A stretch of DNA of 64,000 bases from Clostridiales bacterium 1_7_47FAA (GTDB lineage Bacteria > Bacillota > Clostridia > Lachnospirales > Lachnospiraceae). The stretch spans positions 2,334,547 to 2,398,546 of the forward strand of contig DS990260.1 in NCBI GenBank assembly GCA_000155435.1, written 5' to 3'. Below the pieces are notes generated by a model, which searched no databases, was not told where the DNA came from, and saw nothing but the letters and a program-made list of their open reading frames with translations. Positions 58,875 through 64,000 of the stretch are shown piece after piece (the stretch's first letter is position 1; every line of letters starts with the position of its first letter). Made by a program: the position numbers and the translations under genes.

Positions 58875-61238
58875 TCAGTCCGATGAAAAACTGTAATTAT
58901 TGTGGAAATCCCCTACCGCCGCCTCCGGATCCGCAGGCAATACCGGCGGCAGCGTGACCCTGGCCGACAGATTGCCCCACTCATACTTAAGATCCGTAAG
59001 GCTGCCCTCTTCTATCATATCCTCTATCATCTCAAGGGCACGGGGCTGCGCTGCCAGATATCCTTTTTCCACAAAAAAATACTCTGTGCCCGCATATTCC
59101 AGGAATTCCTCAAAATATTTAAGCCTCTTCACCAGATATACATTGCCTCCGCTGCCAGTGACATCGTAATAACTCTGTACACTGCAGGATATATCCAGGA
59201 CATCCGGATGGTTCCCGAACGCCAGCACCCTTGTCCTTGGGGAAAAGCCGGATACAAGGTTCATGCACCCTATTTCCAGGTCGCGCTGACGCGCCTCCCT
59301 CCGGTGGTCATAATATCCCATATGCTTTAACCGCACCGGCGTAAAACCAGGCTGCCCAGCCCAGCTGGTCAGGCATGTAAGCGGGACATTCACTATCATG
59401 AAACAGATGACCGCCATACCAATCCCACGTCCCAGTCCATGCATTCCGTCAGGAGCCGTACCACGGCCCAACAGGCTTCCTTCCATCCTCATGGAAATGA
59501 TGACCAAAAGGGAATAAAACAGGATGAAATAATTGCCATCCACCTGGGACAGTGTGTAAATGCTGGCAATACATCCCAGTGTCATGACAGCCATCAAAAC
59601 CCTGTCAAATACTTCCAGGGGCGTCCGCGCCTTTCTGCCCCTTATGGCAGAAACACTCCATATAAACAGGAACAGTGTCACAAGTCCGGTTCCCCAGGCA
59701 ATGACCACATGGTCCATGTCCACGGAGACAGGAGCCGTAAGCATTTCCCCAAGACGCCTGCCCAGGCGGGCCAGTTTTTCCCCGGCTGTCAGCATGGACG
59801 GGTCCCCAATCACATGGCTGAAGGAGAAGGGGTATCTGACCTTCCATCCCAAGCGCTCACAAAAGCCGGCAAATATGGAAGTCACCGGAACCCCGGTCAT
59901 GAGCCATGTGCGATACCATAACCCGGCTGCGGCGCCTGCTGGAAAAAGAAGCAGAAGCCATCCCTTTTTATCTCCCAGACTGAACCTGCCTGTGGCCATG
60001 AGACAAATAAGGGCGGTTCCCCCAAGGGCGGTTGAAAATACCAGGGCCGTGGGCTTATATACCAGGGTCAGCAGATAGGTTGCCACCGCCATGAGAAGCC
60101 ATGGCGTCCTTTCCTTTTTCTCAAATGCACGGCACAGGAAGTCATATATGATCAGCTGGTGCAGCAATGTGATGATATCGCTCTTGGCCGTGGCAGCCAT
60201 GTTCATGATTCCCGGGATGGAGGAAAGCACAGCCGCCGCAAAAAGCCCCATTCCCAGCCCCCTTTTGCGCCTTACCATAGACACTGCCAGTACCAGGACC
60301 GCAATTGTCATCCACAGGGAAAATGCCAGCACAAATCCATAGGTAGGCGTGCCGCTCAATGGAAGGGCCAGCACCTCCAGTCCCTTACTGTAGGTGTAGA
60401 CCAGATTAATCATACCCAGGTTTTCATAAATCCCCTTCCCATTGTCCAGCACGAATGCCGAGCGCAGCCCATAATGCAGGGAGTCATAATCCAGCTCTAT
60501 ATTCAGACGTCCGGCCTGAATCAGGACCATGGTGATGATAAATGCCAGAAGCCATGGATAGGTCTTCCCGGACTGCCGCCGCAGACATCCCGGCGTCCCT
60601 GGCATCCCCGGCATCTTCTGCCCAATCCGGCCTCTTCGGACAGCCAGATACGCCTCCGCCCCAATTGCCGCACCGCCCAGAACCAGCGCCAGCACACGCC
60701 AGAACTTAATCCCGCCATGGCCTGTCAGGGATATGAGACACACAATCACCATCCAGAACGCGCTTCCGGTCACCAGGGACATGGACAATTCCTCAACAGA
60801 TGACCGCCGGATTTTCCAAGCAAATAAGCGGTGGATCCATCTTCCCCAGAGAATCAGGACCGCCACATAAAGGCCGGATACGGCAATCGGCACCAGGATC
60901 TGGTGGCACCAGGTAAAAACCGCCGCGCCGCCAGCCACACAAAGCCAGCAGGTCCTGGGGTTTCCTGCATTCCCGGCTCTGGATATTTTATCGACCGGGT
61001 TTCCATTCCCACCCGTTTTGCCACCTGCTTTCCCATTCCCGCCATAAGCCTTCCTGAGCCAGAACAGGTTCCATGCAAATACAAGCGCAACCTCCCCAAA
61101 CATGATCCATGTGGCTTTTGACTCCAGGACACTCCTTAAAGGCCCGGCCATCACTTTGTAATACGATATGATAAGAAACGCTCCTGTCAGCCCCAACAGC
61201 ACTGCCAGAAGCAGATTCCCCCTTTTGCTACCCTTCAT
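58875..61238 (-). CDS. large membrane glycosyltransferase-like protein
   Basis: 787 residues, about fourteen membrane segments. A loop after the early segments contains a Gly/Asn-rich run (GGNGKAGGKTGGNGNP). An outside loop in the middle has RLNIELDYDSLHYGLRSA, an acidic motif as in GT-C enzymes, followed by KSDIITLLHQLIIYDF. The C-terminus is soluble (SCSVQSYYDVTGSGGNVYLV). Probably transfers or polymerises a sugar from a lipid carrier on the outer face; exact role unknown. AAGGATT precedes the ATG. Confidence 0.75.
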   Translation of the reverse strand: MKGSKRGNLLLAVLLGLTGAFLIISYYKVMAGPLRSVLESKATWIMFGEVALVFAWNLFWLRKAYGGNGKAGGKTGGNGNPVDKISRAGNAGNPRTCWLCVAGGAAVFTWCHQILVPIAVSGLYVAVLILWGRWIHRLFAWKIRRSSVEELSMSLVTGSAFWMVIVCLISLTGHGGIKFWRVLALVLGGAAIGAEAYLAVRRGRIGQKMPGMPGTPGCLRRQSGKTYPWLLAFIITMVLIQAGRLNIELDYDSLHYGLRSAFVLDNGKGIYENLGMINLVYTYSKGLEVLALPLSGTPTYGFVLAFSLWMTIAVLVLAVSMVRRKRGLGMGLFAAAVLSSIPGIMNMAATAKSDIITLLHQLIIYDFLCRAFEKKERTPWLLMAVATYLLTLVYKPTALVFSTALGGTALICLMATGRFSLGDKKGWLLLLFPAGAAAGLWYRTWLMTGVPVTSIFAGFCERLGWKVRYPFSFSHVIGDPSMLTAGEKLARLGRRLGEMLTAPVSVDMDHVVIAWGTGLVTLFLFIWSVSAIRGRKARTPLEVFDRVLMAVMTLGCIASIYTLSQVDGNYFILFYSLLVIISMRMEGSLLGRGTAPDGMHGLGRGIGMAVICFMIVNVPLTCLTSWAGQPGFTPVRLKHMGYYDHRREARQRDLEIGCMNLVSGFSPRTRVLAFGNHPDVLDISCSVQSYYDVTGSGGNVYLVKRLKYFEEFLEYAGTEYFFVEKGYLAAQPRALEMIEDMIEEGSLTDLKYEWGNLSARVTLPPVLPADPEAAVGDFHNNYSFSSD

Positions 61239-61262
61239 ATTCAGAATCCTTAATTTTTTTCA

Positions 61263-62048
61263 TCACTCATATTCACCATAAGCAGTTTTATAAAAATGCA
61301 TCAGCAGCCTGGCGACCGGCCCGGGCCAAAACCGCCTGAACATGGCCTCCTCCTCCTCTGCCCTCCTGCCCCCCACGATACACGCCTTGGTGGTGGCTTC
61401 ATCATGGACCCGGTAATACAGAAGCGGACGCTCGTCACAGATAAACCGTCCCTTTTCACAGGCCAGCTGATATAAGTTATCCCAGTCCAGGGCAAACCTG
61501 TATTCCGAACGCACCAGGGGTGTGCCCAGCAGTTTCTTCTGATAGGTTGTGGCAGGACAGCAGATGGGATTGCCGAAAATCAGGGACATTTTCTTAATCC
61601 ATGCCCGGTCATTCAGGGCCGGAACCCGCAGCGGAAGGCGGAGGATACGTTTCACCCACAGCATGGCGTCACCTGTGATCAGCCGTCCATTTTTCACAAT
61701 CACATAGTCCGTGGTGAACACGGTCATGTCAGGATATGCCCTGTAGGCGGCCAGAAGCCGCTCCACGTATTCCTTATGGTACATGTCATCCTGGTGGGCA
61801 ATGGTGACCAGCTCACCGTCCGCCATTTCATATGCAAAGTTCCAGTCATCCCTTATATTGCTTCCGCCGTTCCTTACGAATACCTGGATGCCGTATTTCC
61901 ACGCCAGTCCGTCTATGTATGGGCTGGGGGTGGAGGTGCACAGTATGATATGGCTGGGTACGCTCTGGGAAACCAGGGAGCGGATCAACGGTTCCAGATA
62001 GGGCGAATCCTTGTAAGCGCATATGGAAAACACATGCTTATACTTCAT
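61263..62048 (-). CDS. family 2 glycosyltransferase
   Basis: 261 residues, GT-A fold, no membrane segments. Motifs: FSICAYKDSPYLEPLIRSL, GGSNIRDDWNFAYEMADGEL and the metal-binding AHQDDMYHKEYVERL, then FALDWDNLYQLACEKGRF for the acceptor side. It builds a glycosidic bond on the cytoplasmic face, using a nucleotide sugar that may be the GDP-heptose or CDP-dideoxyhexose made here. Its ATG lies inside the last 11 bp of gmhA. Confidence 0.92.
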   Translation of the reverse strand: MKYKHVFSICAYKDSPYLEPLIRSLVSQSVPSHIILCTSTPSPYIDGLAWKYGIQVFVRNGGSNIRDDWNFAYEMADGELVTIAHQDDMYHKEYVERLLAAYRAYPDMTVFTTDYVIVKNGRLITGDAMLWVKRILRLPLRVPALNDRAWIKKMSLIFGNPICCPATTYQKKLLGTPLVRSEYRFALDWDNLYQLACEKGRFICDERPLLYYRVHDEATTKACIVGGRRAEEEEAMFRRFWPGPVARLLMHFYKTAYGEYE

Positions 62049-62688
62049 AAAAATGTTCCTCCAGCATCAGGCAGAGGGCATGGTAAACCGGCAGGTGTAA
62101 TTCCTGGATCTTAAATGTCTCCTGCTCCGGCACCACGATGGACACATCGCAGGCCCTGCCAAGCTCTCCCCCGTCCTTGCCCGTAAGGCCGATTGTCCTG
62201 ATGCCCGCAGCTTTTGCCACCGCCAATGCATACATGATATTCTTAGCATTGCCCGAAGTGGAGATTCCTATGAACACATCCCCGGGCCTGCCGTAACCGT
62301 AAAGCTGCTGGGCATAGGTCAGTTCCCCATTCACATCATTGGAAAATGCAGTGGACAGGGATATATGCCCGGTAAGCGCAATGGCCGGAAGGCTTCCCTG
62401 AAGATGTGCCGCCAGTTCCCCGCCCCGCGCCGGGTCCGCTGCCCTCAATGCGTCAGCAAATTCCCCGGCTACCGGACGGCGCTTGACAAATCCCTTCATC
62501 AGTTCCCCCACGATGTGCTCACTGTCAGCACAGCTTCCACCGTTTCCCGCAATGAGGACCTTTCCCCCATGCTCATAGCATTCCTTCATCATCTCATAAG
62601 CAGCAAGGACATCCGCCTTCACCGCATCAAGCACCGGATACCTTCCGGTCAGTTCCTCCAGATATTCCATTTCCCTCATGGGATTCAC
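62038..62688 (-). CDS. gmhA: sedoheptulose-7-phosphate isomerase
   Basis: 216 residues from a GTG at 62688 that overlaps the gmhB stop in GTGA, with AAAGGACAG upstream; an ATG three codons later is possible. SIS-domain enzyme with VLIAGNGGSCADSEHIVGEL, TAFSNDVNGELTYAQQL and FIGISTSGNAKNIMYAL. It converts sedoheptulose 7-phosphate to D-glycero-D-manno-heptose 7-phosphate, the first step of the heptose branch. Confidence 0.95.
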   Translation of the reverse strand: MNPMREMEYLEELTGRYPVLDAVKADVLAAYEMMKECYEHGGKVLIAGNGGSCADSEHIVGELMKGFVKRRPVAGEFADALRAADPARGGELAAHLQGSLPAIALTGHISLSTAFSNDVNGELTYAQQLYGYGRPGDVFIGISTSGNAKNIMYALAVAKAAGIRTIGLTGKDGGELGRACDVSIVVPEQETFKIQELHLPVYHALCLMLEEHFYEV

Positions 62689-63263
62689 ACCTGTCCTTTC
62701 TCTACAATCCACCGGGCGGCAATCAGCAGGTCCTCCGCATAAAAGTCATATGCCGGGCTTACCCCTGTGCGCATGTCCTCCTCGTGCTGATCCCTGCCGT
62801 ATCCGGTTCCCACCAGGATGGAGGTAAGGCCATAATTCTTCCCCGCCTCCACGTCCAGCAGCTTATCGCCCACCATGAAGGAGTGGGCCTTATCCACGTC
62901 AAACCGCTCTCCGGCCATCTCAAACATCCCGGTTCCGGGCTTGCGGCACCGGCACTGTATCTTATATGGTCCAATTCCATGCACCGGGTGATGGGGGCAG
63001 TAGTAAAATGCATCAATACCGGCCCCGTCCCGCTCCAGCAGTTGGTTCATATGCAGGTGAAGCTTCTCTACGTCCTCCGTCCTGTAATAACCCCTGGCCA
63101 CACCCGCCTGATTGGTCACCACCACCAGACGGTATCCCGCCGCTTTTAACATCCTCAGCGCTTCTTTAACCCCCGGGAGTATGTGCAGGTCCTCCGGTTT
63201 GTAGAGATAGCAGACCTCTTCGTTCAGCGTCCCGTCCCTGTCTAAAAAAACAACCCGTTCCAT
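62685..63263 (-). CDS. gmhB: D-glycero-D-manno-heptose-1,7-bisphosphate 7-phosphatase
   Basis: 192 residues from the ATG at 63263, giving MERVVFLDRDGTLNEEVCY, the HAD motif I at the family-typical position; the frame extends 120 bp further upstream but this overlaps hddA. The zinc-loop cysteines and histidines (YYCPHHPVHG, CRCRKPGTGMFE) and FMVGDKLLDVEAG mark the GmhB branch. It removes the C7 phosphate after the kinase step. Confidence 0.95.
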   Translation of the reverse strand: MERVVFLDRDGTLNEEVCYLYKPEDLHILPGVKEALRMLKAAGYRLVVVTNQAGVARGYYRTEDVEKLHLHMNQLLERDGAGIDAFYYCPHHPVHGIGPYKIQCRCRKPGTGMFEMAGERFDVDKAHSFMVGDKLLDVEAGKNYGLTSILVGTGYGRDQHEEDMRTGVSPAYDFYAEDLLIAARWIVEKGQV

Positions 63264-63279
63264 GGCTTTTAACCGTCCT

Positions 63280-64000
63280 TTATATGTCAAACTTATATTC
63301 CCCATCCGGCATATGGACACTGACCTGGTCATACTGCCATCTGTCATCGTCCATGACCCAGCTCTGGGCGCCCCGCAGTTCAAAGTTCCAGTCAGCCAGC
63401 TGGCCGCCCACCTGTTCCATCCTGGCCGCCACCTTGTGGCGCACGTTATACGGGCAGTACATAAGCAGGTAACCGCCGCCGCCAGCGCCCAGAAGCTTAC
63501 CGCCCAGCGCCCCTGCCTTCAGGGCCTCATCGTAAAGCTCATCAATCTGGGGCGTCGTGATTTTGGCGCTCATGCGCTTCTTGCTCTGCCATCCATAGTC
63601 CAGAAGCTTCCCAAAACTGTGAAGGTTGCCCTTTAAAAGTTCATCCTTCAGGGCATAGGCCAGGGCCTTTACCTCGCACATGGCCTGAAAGCTGTCCTTT
63701 TTCTCATAGTTCTGCACCTGGTCCTTGATGATGTTGGCAGACACGTGGATCTTACCCGTGTAACACAGCAGCAGGTTGTATTGGAGTTCGTGGATGATAT
63801 CCTTCTTGATACGCAGCGGATTCACCACCACATTATTGCGCCCATGGAACTCAATGAAATTAAAGCCGCCAAATGCAGCCGCATACTGGTCCTGGTATCC
63901 GCCGTCTATGCCCAGGTCAATCCTCTCCACCTGGTAGGCCAGGTCAGCCATGGCATACGCGTCCATCATGATTCCCTTCCACCGGGCCATGGCCATCAGC
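63280..64000 (-). CDS. hddA: D-glycero-alpha-D-manno-heptose 7-phosphate kinase, N-terminus outside the window
   Basis: C-terminal 240 residues of a GHMP kinase; the frame continues upstream past the right edge. GIDGGYQDQYAAAFGGFNFI and the GHMP motif 3, GGKLLGAGGGGYLLMYCP, identify HddA, which makes heptose 1,7-bisphosphate in the GDP-heptose pathway. It is 16 bp upstream of gmhB. The pathway's last enzyme (HddC, guanylyltransferase) would be expected to the right. Confidence 0.93.
   Translation of the reverse strand, partial: LMAMARWKGIMMDAYAMADLAYQVERIDLGIDGGYQDQYAAAFGGFNFIEFHGRNNVVVNPLRIKKDIIHELQYNLLLCYTGKIHVSANIIKDQVQNYEKKDSFQAMCEVKALAYALKDELLKGNLHSFGKLLDYGWQSKKRMSAKITTPQIDELYDEALKAGALGGKLLGAGGGGYLLMYCPYNVRHKVAARMEQVGGQLADWNFELRGAQSWVMDDDRWQYDQVSVHMPDGEYKFDI

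Overview
The window looks like chromosome from a Gram-positive, endospore-forming clostridium. The markers are a spoIIR gene, rpoB, a MEP-pathway ispE, typical Firmicute lipoprotein signal peptides, AGGAGG-type ribosome sites and sigma-A promoters. The gene mix (three GH28 pectinases, a tripartite tricarboxylate transporter, an orphan DctP, TolC-like coiled-coil proteins, DUF1934, DUF624) fits Lachnospiraceae, perhaps the Clostridium bolteae/clostridioforme (Enterocloster) group. That placement is inference from gene content. I saw no tRNA, rRNA, CRISPR array, phage or intact insertion sequence.

Layout. 1-13.2 kb holds housekeeping genes: the 5' part of rpoB under its own promoter, a DUF1934 gene with ddl, spoIIR, an ispE-gntR-small-protein operon with a probable GntR operator, a DUF624 protein, a GNAT protein, ppiB and a MATE pump. 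13.4-30.4 kb is a run of twelve minus-strand genes for pectin use: tctC-tctB-tctA, an alpha/beta-hydrolase esterase, a GH28 without signal peptide, GH105, a TIM-barrel epimerase, two lipoprotein GH28s, then a YesM/YesN-type kinase and regulator and a DctP lipoprotein. The last GH28 has lost conserved catalytic residues and lies directly upstream of the kinase. 30.8-33.9 kb, divergent from tctC, encodes a protein made of two complete LysR regulators in tandem and an enolase-superfamily enzyme. 34.2-38.1 kb pairs a sugar-type solute-binding lipoprotein with a hybrid histidine kinase. 38.7-46 kb carries miscellaneous membrane, transport and secreted proteins and an HPr-like protein without phosphorylation sites. 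46.2-49.5 kb is a tetR-tolC-tolC operon with two abutting palindromic operators. 49.6-64 kb is a surface-polysaccharide locus making a GDP-type heptose (hddA, gmhB, gmhA) and a CDP-dideoxyhexose (rfbF, rfbG, rfbH), with glycosyltransferases, LicD and three large membrane proteins.

Two patterns cut across the genes. First, at least seven unrelated genes carry short in-frame tandem repeats with units of 15, 21, 24, 27 or 30 bp, always in linkers or loops; a 30-bp repeat also lies in the promoter of the tandem-LysR gene. Second, a 162-bp inverted-repeat element occurs twice in the rfb operon, one copy on each side of rfbG, and diverged half copies lie at 13.3 and 34.0 kb.
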